DNA of 64,000 nt. It comes from Aureimonas fodinaquatilis. Lineage in GTDB: Bacteria; Pseudomonadota; Alphaproteobacteria; Rhizobiales; Rhizobiaceae. Below are positions 16,919 to 26,032 of the stretch, one piece after another (the first letter of the stretch is position 1; the number at the start of each line of letters is the position of its first letter). A program made the translations under genes and the position numbers. The notes below the pieces were generated by a model. It saw only the letters and a program-made list of their open reading frames with translations, had not been told where the DNA came from and did not search any database. The DNA lies in assembly GCF_008369445.1 (NCBI RefSeq), contig NZ_VTWH01000001.1, positions 1,116,001 to 1,180,000 on the forward strand. Reading direction: 5' to 3'.

Positions 16919-17758
16919 ATGGGGCAGAGTTTGCAGGCGATCATCGGCTGGAACGGCGAAGATTTTCTGGCCCGGCAACGCTTGCTGCCTGAAGAAGCCG
17001 CAGTTGCGCTGTCCATCAACGGCTCCACCCATGCGGTGATGATGGCGACACCGGCCGACCTTCATGACTTTGCAGTCGGGTTGGCCATGAACGAGCGCAT
17101 CATAACTTCGCCCGAACAGATTGAGCGGCTGGACATAGAGGAAGCGCCCACTGGTGTGGATTGCCGCCTGTGGCTGGCTGCAGACCTGTCAGCCGGCTAT
17201 GTGGCGCGCCGCAGACAAATGACCGGTCCAGCAGGTTGTGGTCTGTGTGGTGTGGAGTCTCTGGAACTTGCCAATGTCGCCTTGCCGCAAGTCCATGGCG
17301 GGGTGGCACTTACGCCGGAGAAGATCACCCGTGCAATGGCGGCAATGGCTGAGGGGCAGGTGCTGGGGCACCAGACCCGCGCTGTGCATGCCGCGGCTTT
17401 CCACCAGCCGGACAGGGGCATGGTGGTGGTTCGCGAGGATGTGGGCCGCCACAATGCCCTTGACAAGGTGGCCGGCCATCTGGCGCGCAATGACATCTCG
17501 GCCAATGGTGGTTTTCTGACCATCACCAGCCGTGTGTCTGTGGAGTTGATTCAGAAAGCGGCAATGATGGGATGCGGGCTGATTGCGGCAATTTCCGTGC
17601 CGACGCAATTGGCGGTGCAGCTTGCGCACCAGGCCGGCATAACTCTGGTGGCCGTGGTGCGCGGCAGCGAGTTTGAGGTTTTCAGCCATCCGCGGCGAAT
17701 AGTCGGGGCAGGTGGGCAGGCTTACTCCGAAGCTTCCCAATCTTCTGCAAGATCCTGA
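16919..17758 (+). CDS. fdhD: Formate dehydrogenase accessory sulfurtransferase FdhD
   Basis: FdhD passes sulfur from a cysteine desulfurase to the molybdenum cofactor of formate dehydrogenase. The 279-residue product has the conserved cysteine loop in MTGPAGCGLCGVESL (C-x2-C) near residue 115, VREDVGRHNALDKV, and a late ITSRVSVELIQKAAMMG. AGGGAG precedes the ATG at 16919. No formate dehydrogenase gene lies within the window. Its last ~37 bases overlap the 3' end of the convergent M42 peptidase gene. Confidence 0.93.
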   Translation: MGQSLQAIIGWNGEDFLARQRLLPEEAAVALSINGSTHAVMMATPADLHDFAVGLAMNERIITSPEQIERLDIEEAPTGVDCRLWLAADLSAGYVARRRQMTGPAGCGLCGVESLELANVALPQVHGGVALTPEKITRAMAAMAEGQVLGHQTRAVHAAAFHQPDRGMVVVREDVGRHNALDKVAGHLARNDISANGGFLTITSRVSVELIQKAAMMGCGLIAAISVPTQLAVQLAHQAGITLVAVVRGSEFEVFSHPRRIVGAGGQAYSEASQSSARS

Positions 17759-18876
17759 TGCGCCTCAGCCGCCGGCTGGTGGGTGAAGCCTTCCAGCCCG
17801 GCATGCAGGTTTCTGTCCCGCTCAATTTCAACCGGGGCGGTGGCATAGGCGGTCAAAAGCTCGGCCAGTGAGCGAAGCGCGTGCACATGAATTCTTTCCC
17901 AGCCATGGGAAGCATCGACACCGAAGGTAACGAGCGCAGTGCGCACATCCGCCCCAGCTTCCACCGCCGATGCGGAATCTGAGCGGTAGTAGCGGAAAAT
18001 ATCCTTCTGATGAACAATCTCTTCCGCCTCGCACAGTCGCACCAGCTTTTTCGTCAGATGGTAGTCAAACGGGCCGGTCTGGTCCGCCATGGCAATGGTG
18101 ACGCCAAATTCAGACGAGTTCTGGCCGGGGGCTGTGGTGCCATTGTCCACCGTGACCATGGAGGCAACATCCGGTGTCAAGATGGATGATGCGCCAACGC
18201 CAACTTCCTCGGCGATGGTGAACAGCCAGTGGATATCCACCGGAGTGGCGGCGTTTGCCCGTTCCAAGGCGTCGATTGCGGCCAGCATGATGGCAACGCC
18301 TGCCTTGTCGTCCAGATGGCGAGAAACGATAAAGCCGTTTTCCAGAAATTCGGCCTGAGGATCAATGGCAACAATGTCGCCGATTTCCACGCCAAGCTTG
18401 CCAAGGTCGCCAACATTGCGTGCCAGCGCATCCACTCGCAGCTCAACATGCGCCCAGCCAATTGGCTGCGTGTCCACCTCATTATTGAATGTGTGGCCCG
18501 ATGCCTTGAGCGGCAGAATGGTGCCGCGATAAGAACCCTTGTCGGAAAAAATCGTGGCGCGGGCACCCATGGCGAACAAGGCAGACCATGTACCAATCGG
18601 TACCAGTTCCAGCCTGCCATTGGGCTTGATCGCCTTTACCTGCGCACCCAGCGTATCGACATGGCTGACTATGGCACGGGCAGAAGCACGGCGGCTTCCC
18701 TGCCGCACCGCACGAATGGCGCCCCGCCTTGTCAACTCCACATGCAGGCCAAGGCGCTGCAACTCTTTGGTGACATGGCGAACAATGGTGTCGGTGTAGC
18801 CAGTGGGGCTTTGAATGGCCAGCAGCTGCTTCAACTGGTCTGTAAGGTAATGAATGTCTATGGCGCAGCGGGTCAT
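17722..18876 (-). CDS. Osmoprotectant NAGGN system M42-family peptidase
   Basis: A 384-residue M42-type metallo-aminopeptidase homologue found as the third gene of NAGGN (N-acetylglutaminylglutamine amide) loci. The dinuclear metal site is visible as IVSHVDTLGAQV (His-x-Asp), RHLDDKAGVAIMLAA with the bridging aspartate, and FTIAEEVGVGASSI with the catalytic glutamate pair. It may hydrolyse or recycle the dipeptide osmolyte, which is inference from the context. The ATG follows the ligase stop directly (TAAATG), so the two genes are translationally coupled. Confidence 0.9.
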   Translation of the reverse strand: MTRCAIDIHYLTDQLKQLLAIQSPTGYTDTIVRHVTKELQRLGLHVELTRRGAIRAVRQGSRRASARAIVSHVDTLGAQVKAIKPNGRLELVPIGTWSALFAMGARATIFSDKGSYRGTILPLKASGHTFNNEVDTQPIGWAHVELRVDALARNVGDLGKLGVEIGDIVAIDPQAEFLENGFIVSRHLDDKAGVAIMLAAIDALERANAATPVDIHWLFTIAEEVGVGASSILTPDVASMVTVDNGTTAPGQNSSEFGVTIAMADQTGPFDYHLTKKLVRLCEAEEIVHQKDIFRYYRSDSASAVEAGADVRTALVTFGVDASHGWERIHVHALRSLAELLTAYATAPVEIERDRNLHAGLEGFTHQPAAEAHQDLAEDWEASE

Positions 18877-20598
18877 TTATTCCCCTTCCAGCTTGCGTTG
18901 TCGCACTTGCCGGGCAGATGCGGGCACGGACAGAGGGAAGAGCAGATCAACAAACCGCTCGGCGGTGGGCTGCGGTTCGTGATTGGCCAGCCCCGGGCGT
19001 TCATTCGCTTCAATGAACACGTAGTCCGGCTGTGTCGGATCCTTGACCATGAAATCTATACCGCTCACCGGAATATCAATTGCGCGCGCGGCAGTAATGG
19101 CTGCTTCCACCAGACGTGGGTGAACCATGGCCGTTACATCGTGAATGGTACCACCCGTGTGCAGATTGGCCGTCCCGCGCACTTTAACCTCAACGCCTTC
19201 CGGCAGAACAGTATTCAACTCGTAGCCCGCTTTGCGCACTGCACGCGTTGTTTCATCATCCAGCGGAATGCGGCTTTCGCCTCCGGTAGCGGCAGCGCGG
19301 CGGCGAGATTGCTGCTCGATCAAACGCCGGATGGTGTGCTTGCCATCACCAATCACCACAGGAGGCCGGCGCAAGGCCGCGGCAACCAGCCGAAAATCAA
19401 TCACCACCAGCCGCAGGTCCTCACCGGTGAAACAGGCTTCCAGCAAAACATTGTCGCACTGCTTGCGCGCGTTGGTAATTGCGGCGCGGGCATGCTCCAG
19501 CGTTTCCACGCCAACCGCAATGCCACGGCCCTGTTCGCCACGCGCTGGCTTGACCACGATGGCGCCATGCTTGCGGATAAACAGCTCTATCTCATCCTCG
19601 TCGCCGGTGGCCACAATCTGCTCTGGCACCACCACGCCGGCAGCCTGCACCACACGGCGGGTTACCGCTTTGTCATCGCATATCGACATGGCCACAGCCG
19701 AGGTCAGTTCGGTCAGGCTTTCGCGGCAGCGCACCGTTCTGCCGCCGAATGTCAGTCGGAAAAAGCCGCCATCCGCATCCGTCAGTTCCACCAGAATGTT
19801 CCGGCGGTGTGCTTCATCCACGATGATGCGGGCATAGGGGTTCAGAGCGGCAAAATCCTCATTGCTTGTAAACAGTTGCTCGTTGATCTGGTTTCTCCGC
19901 TTAACGGCAAACATCGGCACGCGGTAAAAGCCCAGCCGCTCATACAGAGCAATGGCCGGTGCATTGTCATGCATGACCGACAGATCCATGTAGGCACGAC
20001 CTTGCGCCTGAAAATATTCAGCAAGGCGACGCACAAGGGCCTCGCCAATTGCGGGATGCCGCGCCTGCGGATCCACCGCAAGGCACCAGAGGGAAGAACC
20101 GTTTTCAGGGTCATTGAACGCCTGACTGTGGTCTATCCCCGTAACGGTACCAACGATCTGCCGGGTCTGCCGGTCTTCAGCCACATAATGGATCAGTGTT
20201 TCGCTGTTGCGGCGATCTTTCAGAAAATTCGGGTCAACCATCACCATGCGGCGGCTTTGGTAAATCCGGTTGATGGCCTGAGCGTCCATCAGCGATGACA
20301 AGCGCCGGATGGTAAAGCCGCTCTGTCGTGGGCGACTGGGCTGATAGCTTGCCAGATCCAGCCGATAGGTATGCGAGGGGTCAAGAAACAGTTCCTGCGG
20401 GGCCTGACCGATCAGCACATGCGGATCGCGCACATAAAACGCAATATCGCGGCGATCCGGCCCTTCTTCCGCAAGGCTGTGGATCAGCGGTTCGGCCTGC
20501 TCGAATGTCTGGCCGAAAAACAGATGGCCCCAGCCGCAATCCACAGAGGCGTTCGCGTTGGGCGCCTCGTGGATTGTTTGCGTGTCGTTGCTTGTCAT
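18877..20598 (-). CDS. ngg: N-acetylglutaminylglutamine synthetase
   Basis: A two-domain ligase of 573 residues. The first ~290 residues are a GNAT acetyltransferase domain (LWCLAVDPQARHPAIGEALVRRL and YMDLSVMHDNAPAIALYERLGFYRV). The rest is an ATP-grasp domain related to cyanophycin/glutathione ligases (IVVKPARGEQGRGIAVGVE, GEDLRLVVIDFRLVAAALRR, SGIDFMVKDPTQPDYVFIEANE). It would acetylate and join glutamine residues to give N-acetylglutaminylglutamine, the precursor of the osmolyte NAGGN. The ATG at 20598 lies four bases after the amidotransferase stop with AGGAG upstream, which argues against the longer frame from 20643. Confidence 0.92.
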   Translation of the reverse strand: MTSNDTQTIHEAPNANASVDCGWGHLFFGQTFEQAEPLIHSLAEEGPDRRDIAFYVRDPHVLIGQAPQELFLDPSHTYRLDLASYQPSRPRQSGFTIRRLSSLMDAQAINRIYQSRRMVMVDPNFLKDRRNSETLIHYVAEDRQTRQIVGTVTGIDHSQAFNDPENGSSLWCLAVDPQARHPAIGEALVRRLAEYFQAQGRAYMDLSVMHDNAPAIALYERLGFYRVPMFAVKRRNQINEQLFTSNEDFAALNPYARIIVDEAHRRNILVELTDADGGFFRLTFGGRTVRCRESLTELTSAVAMSICDDKAVTRRVVQAAGVVVPEQIVATGDEDEIELFIRKHGAIVVKPARGEQGRGIAVGVETLEHARAAITNARKQCDNVLLEACFTGEDLRLVVIDFRLVAAALRRPPVVIGDGKHTIRRLIEQQSRRRAAATGGESRIPLDDETTRAVRKAGYELNTVLPEGVEVKVRGTANLHTGGTIHDVTAMVHPRLVEAAITAARAIDIPVSGIDFMVKDPTQPDYVFIEANERPGLANHEPQPTAERFVDLLFPLSVPASARQVRQRKLEGE

Positions 20599-20602
20599 CG
20601 GA

Positions 20603-22378
20603 TCAGATCTCCTGTTGCTGCAACCAGAGTTCCAGCAGGGCAACCTGCCAAAGTTCAGATCCGTTCAGTGGGGTTATGTGCTGTTCCGGGCTGGCAAACA
20701 GCGTGTCCAGATAAGCCGGCTGGAAAATCTGCCGCTCACGCGCCTTTGTGCTGCCCAATGCATCGCGTGCCATATCCAGATAAGGTCCAGCCAGATATTT
20801 CAGCTGCGGCACCGGGAAATAGCCCTTTTTCCGGTCGATCACATCAGCAGGAATAACCAGCCTTGCAGCGTCCTTCAGCACGCCCTTGCCACCCTGACGC
20901 AGCTTTTCGCTGGTGGGAATGCGCGCCGCCAGTTCCGCCAGTTCGTGGTCCAGAAATGGCACACGGGCTTCCAGACCCCACGCCATGGTCATATTGTCCA
21001 CGCGCTTGACAGGGTCATCTACCAGCATGATCTGGCTGTCCAGCCGCAATGCCTTGTTGACCGGGTCTTCTGCTCCCGGCATGGCAAAGTGCCGGGCAAC
21101 CAGAGCGCGGCTCACATCATCCCCGGCCATCCATTCGGCAGAAAGCTGCTTTTGCAGGGTCGCATGGTTGCGGTCGAAGAATGCACCGGAATAGGCCGCC
21201 AGCGGATCGGGCGCGTCCGCCATTGGTGGATACCAGTGATAGCCGCCAAAAATTTCATCTGCACCCTGACCGGACTGCACGACCTTGATGTGTTTGGAAA
21301 CCTCCCGCGACAGAAGGTAGAAGCCGATATTGTCATAGGACACCATCGGCTCGGACATTGCTGCAATGGCGTCCGGCAGGTGTGATAGCAACTCGCTGCC
21401 CGGCACAAATATCTGATGGTGCTTTGTACCGTAGTGGCTGGCAATTCTGTCTGAATAGACGAACTCATTGCCGCATTCGCCATTGGCATCCTCGAAACCA
21501 ATGGAAAACGTATTCAGGCCAGACTGTCCGGCCTCGGCCAGCAGGCCAACGATCAGCGATGAGTCGACGCCACCGGACAAAAGCACGCCGACCGGCACAT
21601 CGGCCACCATGCGCCGGGCAACCGCGGCACGCAGGCTTTCCAGCACAGCATCGCGCCAGTCATCGGCGGAAAGCGCCTCATCACCCGGCTGCGGCGCAAA
21701 TTCTGGCTGCCAGAACACCTCATCGCGGTATGTGCCATCCGGCTCTATTTCGCGGATGGTGGCAGGGGGCAACTTCCGCACGCCCTTCAGAATTGTCAGT
21801 GGCGCAGGCACCACGGCATGAAAGCTCATATAATGGTGCAGCGCTTCACGGTCGATGCTGGTATCCACATCTCCTGTCGCCAGAATGGCCTGCAGTGAGG
21901 AAGCAAGGTAAAGCCGCTCCGGCGTTTGCGAGATATAGAGCGGTTTGATGCCGAACCGGTCGCGCGCAAGGGTTACCCGCCCACTTTCACGTTCATGAAT
22001 GGCAAAGGCAAACATGCCTTTGAAACGCTTGACGCAGTGCGGCCCCCAGGCATGAAATGCCTTGATGATCACTTCCGTGTCGCCAGTGGAAAAAAAGCGG
22101 TAGCCCTTTGCCTGAAGCTCCGTGCGCAACTCGGGGTAATTATAGATGCAGCCGTTGAAAGCCAGCGTAAGCCCAAGTTCCGGGTCAACCATTGGCTGTT
22201 GGGCTTTTTCCGACAAATCGATGATTTTCAACCGTCGATGACCCAGGCCCACAGGCCCGCGCACAACCTGCCCGGAACCATCCGGGCCGCGCCTTGCCAG
22301 ACAATCGCCCATGCGTTGCAACCGCTCCGGTGAGGCTGGTTTGCCATCGAAGCGGATCTCACCGCAAATACCACACAT
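20603..22378 (-). CDS. asnO: N-acetylglutaminylglutamine amidotransferase (asparagine synthase-like)
   Basis: A class II glutamine amidotransferase of 591 residues and the first gene of the NAGGN operon. After Met comes the nucleophile Cys2 in MCGICGEIRFDG. Further glutaminase residues are in RRGPDGSG and LAFNGCIYNYPELR. The synthetase domain has the PP-loop VLLSGGVDSSLIVGLLAE near residue 265, and GQGADEIFGGYHWYPP after it. It should amidate the C-terminus of N-acetylglutaminylglutamine. AGGAAA lies six bases before the ATG. The three genes form one tight unit, and osmotic induction is expected from the family. Confidence 0.93.
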   Translation of the reverse strand: MCGICGEIRFDGKPASPERLQRMGDCLARRGPDGSGQVVRGPVGLGHRRLKIIDLSEKAQQPMVDPELGLTLAFNGCIYNYPELRTELQAKGYRFFSTGDTEVIIKAFHAWGPHCVKRFKGMFAFAIHERESGRVTLARDRFGIKPLYISQTPERLYLASSLQAILATGDVDTSIDREALHHYMSFHAVVPAPLTILKGVRKLPPATIREIEPDGTYRDEVFWQPEFAPQPGDEALSADDWRDAVLESLRAAVARRMVADVPVGVLLSGGVDSSLIVGLLAEAGQSGLNTFSIGFEDANGECGNEFVYSDRIASHYGTKHHQIFVPGSELLSHLPDAIAAMSEPMVSYDNIGFYLLSREVSKHIKVVQSGQGADEIFGGYHWYPPMADAPDPLAAYSGAFFDRNHATLQKQLSAEWMAGDDVSRALVARHFAMPGAEDPVNKALRLDSQIMLVDDPVKRVDNMTMAWGLEARVPFLDHELAELAARIPTSEKLRQGGKGVLKDAARLVIPADVIDRKKGYFPVPQLKYLAGPYLDMARDALGSTKARERQIFQPAYLDTLFASPEQHITPLNGSELWQVALLELWLQQQEI

Positions 22379-22540
22379 ATAATTTTCCTATGCATTCAAT
22401 CTTGGGTTGGGGTTGCCCTTCATATGGGGCAGAATGCCGCTATGCCTACCCCGCCACAGGCTTTTGCCGCAGAATGGTGCTTCCATTTGCGCGGCGGCGC
22501 GGGCATATGGGGCATGTTGCAACCGCGTGGGAAAGCAAGC

Positions 22541-23038
22541 ATGGCCAATGCAGAACAGGCGCAACCGCGCCAACGTCTGGTTCCGATTGAAACATATCGC
22601 ACCTATCAGAACGGACAGGATTTTGTGTCTGACTGGGTGCTGGTAGACCAGACGATGATCGACCGTTTTGCGCTGGCAACGCATGATCATCAGTTCATTC
22701 ATGTTGACCCTGAACGTGCGCGGTCCGAAGGGCCTTACGGCGGAACGGTGGCGCATGGTTTTCTGACCCTGTCGCTCCTGTCTGTGCTGGCCTATGATGC
22801 CATGCCCGGTGTCGAGGGCATGAAGGTTGGTGTCAATTACGGTTTCGACAAAGTGCGGTTTGTTGCGCCGGTCAAGTCGGGTGCCAAAGTGCGGGGCCGG
22901 TTCAGGCTGGTGGGCATTACCGAGCGGGCGGTTACCATTCAATCTGCATGGGAAGCAGCGATTGAAATTGAGGGCGGGCAAAAACCTGCACTGACTGCAG
23001 AATGGATTACAGTCGCTATTATTGACCCTCCGGCTTGA
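22541..23038 (+). CDS. MaoC family dehydratase
   Basis: A 165-residue hot-dog-fold hydratase of the MaoC type. The R-hydratase motif is ALATHDHQFIHVDPERA, followed by the active-site-proximal GPYGGTVAHGFLTLSLLS. Such enzymes hydrate 2-enoyl-CoA to (R)-3-hydroxyacyl-CoA. The start at 22541 (MANAEQAQ) has GGGAAAG six bases upstream. The frame is open further upstream to 22424, but that part does not match the family. The downstream phosphatase gene starts about ten bases after the stop. Confidence 0.83.
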   Translation: MANAEQAQPRQRLVPIETYRTYQNGQDFVSDWVLVDQTMIDRFALATHDHQFIHVDPERARSEGPYGGTVAHGFLTLSLLSVLAYDAMPGVEGMKVGVNYGFDKVRFVAPVKSGAKVRGRFRLVGITERAVTIQSAWEAAIEIEGGQKPALTAEWITVAIIDPPA

Positions 23039-23048
23039 GGACACAGAA

Positions 23049-23780
23049 TTGGAATTTTCAACCGCAATTCAGGGCAGAACACCAGCCGGACAATGGCCCA
23101 AAGCAGTGCTGTTTGATCTGGATGGAACGCTGGTCGACTCCATCCCCGACATTCATGAATCCTTAAATGAGGCGATAGCGGGAGATGCCGGGCGCGAATT
23201 TTCGGTTGCGGAAGTCACCGGCTTTGTCGGGCAGGGGGTTCAGCGACTTGTTGAGCGGGCTTATGCGGCTCTTGGAAGAAGCCTGGATGTTGCCACACGG
23301 GATGCGATGGTGAGCCGCTTTCTGGAGGTTTACGGGCCCCGTGCGACCCGCCTGACCCGGCTGAATGCAGGCGCTCAGGCCACGGTGGAGCGGCTTGCGG
23401 CCAATGGCTGTCTTTTGGCGGTCGTAACGAACAAGCCCGGCTCCGAGACTCGCGAGATTCTGGCGCATTTTGGTATCGCTGACGGCATGAATGTGGTGGT
23501 GGGCGGTGATGCCGGGCCACCAAAAAAGCCGGAGCCGGACCTTCTGCTGCTGGCTTGCGCAGAATTAAATGTGCAACCGCAGGATGCGCTTTTTGTTGGC
23601 GACAGTGAAAATGACGTTGCGGCAGCACGCGCAGCAGGCATGGCAGTTGTGGTGCTGGCTGGTGGATATACGAGCCTTTCGCTGGAAGAGCTTGCAGCCG
23701 ACGCAGCGTTGCAAAGTCTGGGTGATCTACCGCAGGTTATTGTCATGCTGGCTGCTGCTCGAAGAGAAGCCGCGCTGTAG
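23049..23780 (+). CDS. gph: Phosphoglycolate phosphatase (HAD family)
   Basis: A 243-residue HAD hydrolase of the Gph type, which dephosphorylates 2-phosphoglycolate. The motifs are VLFDLDGTLVDSIPD (motif I), VVTNKPGSET (motif II), PPKKPEPDLLLLA (motif III lysine) and FVGDSENDVAAARAAG (motif IV), with the alpha-helical cap between I and II containing TGFVGQGVQRLVERA. The likely start is TTG at 23049, with GAGG eight bases upstream; an in-frame TTG at 23022 overlapping the MaoC gene is the alternative. It is probably co-transcribed with the MaoC gene. Confidence 0.85.
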   Translation: MEFSTAIQGRTPAGQWPKAVLFDLDGTLVDSIPDIHESLNEAIAGDAGREFSVAEVTGFVGQGVQRLVERAYAALGRSLDVATRDAMVSRFLEVYGPRATRLTRLNAGAQATVERLAANGCLLAVVTNKPGSETREILAHFGIADGMNVVVGGDAGPPKKPEPDLLLLACAELNVQPQDALFVGDSENDVAAARAAGMAVVVLAGGYTSLSLEELAADAALQSLGDLPQVIVMLAAARREAAL

Positions 23781-23824
23781 CGCAGATGAAATTGCATTGA
23801 CCTGAAAACTTTTGCAAAATCGGC

Positions 23825-23853
23825 TTGAACCCGGCGCAGTTAGCTAGTATCAG
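23825..23853 (+). promoter_or_regulatory. Possible promoter of tRNA-Thr
   Basis: TTGAAC at 23825-23830 and TATCAG at 23848-23853 are separated by 17 bases, about 40 bases before the tRNA. This fits a sigma-70 type promoter, but the -10 match is weak. Confidence 0.4.
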
Positions 23854-23891
23854 AGCGCCGTTCCGGAAGCTTGAAGTCTTCCGCATATTAT

Positions 23892-23967
23892 GCCGCTTTA
23901 GCTCAGTTGGTAGAGCACATCATTCGTAATGATGGGGTCACGTGTTCGAGTCACGTAAGCGGCACCA
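23892..23967 (+). tRNA. tRNA-Thr (anticodon CGT)
   Basis: A full cloverleaf: acceptor GCCGCTT/AAGCGGC; D-arm GCTC/GAGC; anticodon stem CATCA/TGATG with loop TTCGTAA, giving anticodon CGT (reads ACG, Thr); and T-arm ACGTG-TTCGAGT-CACGT. Discriminator A is at 23964 and CCA is encoded at 23965-23967. The last bases of this gene are the left copy of the direct repeat that bounds the downstream island. Confidence 0.95.
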
Positions 23968-23968
23968 T
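23955..23968 (+). repeat. Left attachment-site repeat (tRNA-Thr 3' end)
   Basis: The 14 bases GTAAGCGGCACCAT cover the last part of the tRNA acceptor stem, the discriminator, CCA and one further base. An identical copy lies at 33310-33323. Confidence 0.7.
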
Positions 23969-24169
23969 ATGTCATCAAATTATTCAATAATATAAGATAC
24001 TTAGCGCAGTATCATATTTCTCATCCCTCCGTATGTCCACCTTTCTTTCATTTCTCCGATTGCCGTGGCGATGGTGGTGTGGATGCAACATGAGCCCGTC
24101 TGCGACTCAGGCTGTAGGCATCCACTCTCACTTAGACCCGTAGTATTTGTTAGAGCCGGTATCTTCGAA

Positions 24170-24832
24170 CTATGGGTCGGTTCGGTCAGCCGCAGTAGCA
24201 CGCATCTGAATTTCCGCGCGGGTAATCCTATCGGCCACCAGATCCTTCGCGTCGTTTATCCTTCGTCTTCTAAGAAGCTCGACCAGTTTGAGGTGATCGC
24301 TGCGAAGAGCTTGAAGATCGTATTTGTGAGAACGAGTGACATCAGCCATGGCAAGCTGCAATTTGGCAAGCAGTCCCTTGTAAAACTCGACCAAATCCGC
24401 GGAGTCAATCAGGCCAACAATCGCTATATGACAGTTGATGTCGTGCCTGACAATCTCACGATGATCTTTAGCCTCAATCGCAACGATCAGCTTGTTAGTT
24501 GCTTCAACGAGAGGCTGAAGGGCACTATCCTCTCGTAGTGCAAACGCCGCGACACCGCCTATTTCAAGCAGGCGCCGGGCACGATAGATTTCGCTTATTT
24601 TCTCTGAACCCAAGCGGGTTACATAAAGGCTGCGTGTGCTGGTGTTGCGGGTCAGCAGTCCTTCGAGCATCAGCGTGTTAAGCACTTCGCGAACAGTTGC
24701 GCGTGAAACGCCCATATCCCGCGCCAGCGCCTCCTCAGTAACCACGTCACCAGGAAGGAGCTTTCGATCGAATATGTCATCGCGCAAAAGCTGAATGCAT
24801 TGCTCAGAGACGGTCTCACGCTTTATGCGCAT
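24170..24832 (-). CDS. GntR family transcriptional regulator (FadR/FCD subfamily)
   Basis: A 220-residue regulator. The N-terminal winged helix shows the GntR signature VVTEEALARDMGVSRATVREVLNTLMLEGLL, followed by a wing near residue 65. The C-terminal all-helical FCD effector domain has metal-ligand-like residues (RHDINCHIAIVGLID and LRSDHLKLVELL). It lies 39 bases downstream of the FAD oxidoreductase gene on the same strand and is probably co-transcribed with it. It likely controls the divergent transporter/gamma-glutamyltransferase operon through the inverted sites near 26.1 and 26.23 kb. The ATG at 24832 has GGAG five to six bases upstream. The effector is unknown. Confidence 0.87.
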   Translation of the reverse strand: MRIKRETVSEQCIQLLRDDIFDRKLLPGDVVTEEALARDMGVSRATVREVLNTLMLEGLLTRNTSTRSLYVTRLGSEKISEIYRARRLLEIGGVAAFALREDSALQPLVEATNKLIVAIEAKDHREIVRHDINCHIAIVGLIDSADLVEFYKGLLAKLQLAMADVTRSHKYDLQALRSDHLKLVELLRRRRINDAKDLVADRITRAEIQMRATAADRTDP

Positions 24833-24871
24833 GAGTTCTCCATTGTTGTGAGGCAGAAGCTGGTTGCAGCC

Positions 24872-26032
24872 TTACTGCTCTCCGGGTTTTCTTGGAGTAT
24901 ATGGTTGTCCATAAGTGTTGGCGAGAAGAAAGCGCTCGATCCGGAATTCTTCGAGCGCATCCTGTTTTTCCCCAAAAAGCTCTGCAGTTACTGCGTCTCC
25001 CAGATAAGGCGCAAGTGTAACGCCAGAATGTGTCGCGATCACATACAGCCAAGGCGCTTCTGGTGCGGTGCCGGCAATGGTTCTGCCATCATCCGGCATC
25101 ACGCGCTGGCCAACGACAATATTCTCTATTTTTGCGCCTCCGGTATTGGCGAGAAGTGCGCGCAGACGCGAGAGGAAAGTCTGAGCGAGTTCTGAACAGG
25201 GGCCTGGCACATTTCCAGGATCTGCAGTAGCGTCCAGATCAAGTGCCTGCAACATCAAACGCCCGCCTCCCGCTGGGCGGACATTGAGCCAGGGGCTCGT
25301 GATCAGGCGAGATAATCGAACTGGGAGCGGGTTGGTGATTGCCAGATAGCCGACAACTATATCGCCAGGCTCAGAGAACTCACGCACAGGGACATTGGCC
25401 CCAGCCAGCGCGGCGAATTTCTTTGTCCAGCGGCCGACCGCAGAGACCACCTTGTCAACGGTTATTACAGTGCCATCGGCCAGTCCTATCTCGGCACCTC
25501 TTTCGCTCGCCTTCAGTGAGGTCACCGCTACGCCCGTTCTTACCGTAACACCAGCATCACGCGCTTCGCCAATCATCTGGGCGAGATATTTAGCCGGATA
25601 AACATATCCTTCTTCTGCATAGTGGGCGATGAGCTGCACACCTTCGGGCAGCGCAAGGTCTGGCAGCAGGCTCTTAGCTTCGTCGCCGGTGAGTTCCCGC
25701 ACTGCATAATTCCAGCTGCGCAGCCGGGCAATGCGAGCCTCGAGATTGGCGCGGTGATGTTCATCTACCGCCATCTCGACGTGTCCGCCAAGGCCCAGCC
25801 ATCCACTGTCATCCTTTGGAGAAAGACGTGTGTGTGCCTCAAGTCCTGCACGGTTGATGCGATAATAGGCGGGAGGCTCCTTACCGTTGGAATTGACCCA
25901 GGCATAGGAGGTGCTGGTGGTGCCTGACCCTGGTTGGTCCTGGTCGAGCAGAACAACCTGGGCTCCTCTTTGGGCCAGGCGCGCCGCAACGGTAGCGCCG
26001 ATAACGCCAGCTCCAACCACTGCAATTTTCAT
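24872..26032 (-). CDS. FAD-dependent oxidoreductase (DAO/DadA-like amino-acid oxidase family)
   Basis: A 386-residue flavoprotein of the D-amino-acid oxidase fold. The dinucleotide-binding motif is IAVVGAGVIGATVAARLAQRG at residues 3-23, followed by the acidic ribose-binding residue in VVLLDQDQPG. The FAD motif ATHSGVTLAPYLGDAVTAEL is near the C-terminus. Family members oxidise the C-N bond of D-amino acids, glycine, sarcosine or related amines to imines. No signal peptide is present. GAGGAGC precedes the ATG. It is divergent from the transporter operon, and the presence of a RidA gene in the island fits an imine-producing reaction. Confidence 0.85.
   Translation of the reverse strand: MKIAVVGAGVIGATVAARLAQRGAQVVLLDQDQPGSGTTSTSYAWVNSNGKEPPAYYRINRAGLEAHTRLSPKDDSGWLGLGGHVEMAVDEHHRANLEARIARLRSWNYAVRELTGDEAKSLLPDLALPEGVQLIAHYAEEGYVYPAKYLAQMIGEARDAGVTVRTGVAVTSLKASERGAEIGLADGTVITVDKVVSAVGRWTKKFAALAGANVPVREFSEPGDIVVGYLAITNPLPVRLSRLITSPWLNVRPAGGGRLMLQALDLDATADPGNVPGPCSELAQTFLSRLRALLANTGGAKIENIVVGQRVMPDDGRTIAGTAPEAPWLYVIATHSGVTLAPYLGDAVTAELFGEKQDALEEFRIERFLLANTYGQPYTPRKPGEQ

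Noticed and set aside
18229-20298. A 689-residue plus-strand frame opposite the NAGGN genes
   Set aside because: It crosses two strongly conserved minus-strand genes and has no protein-like pattern of its own.
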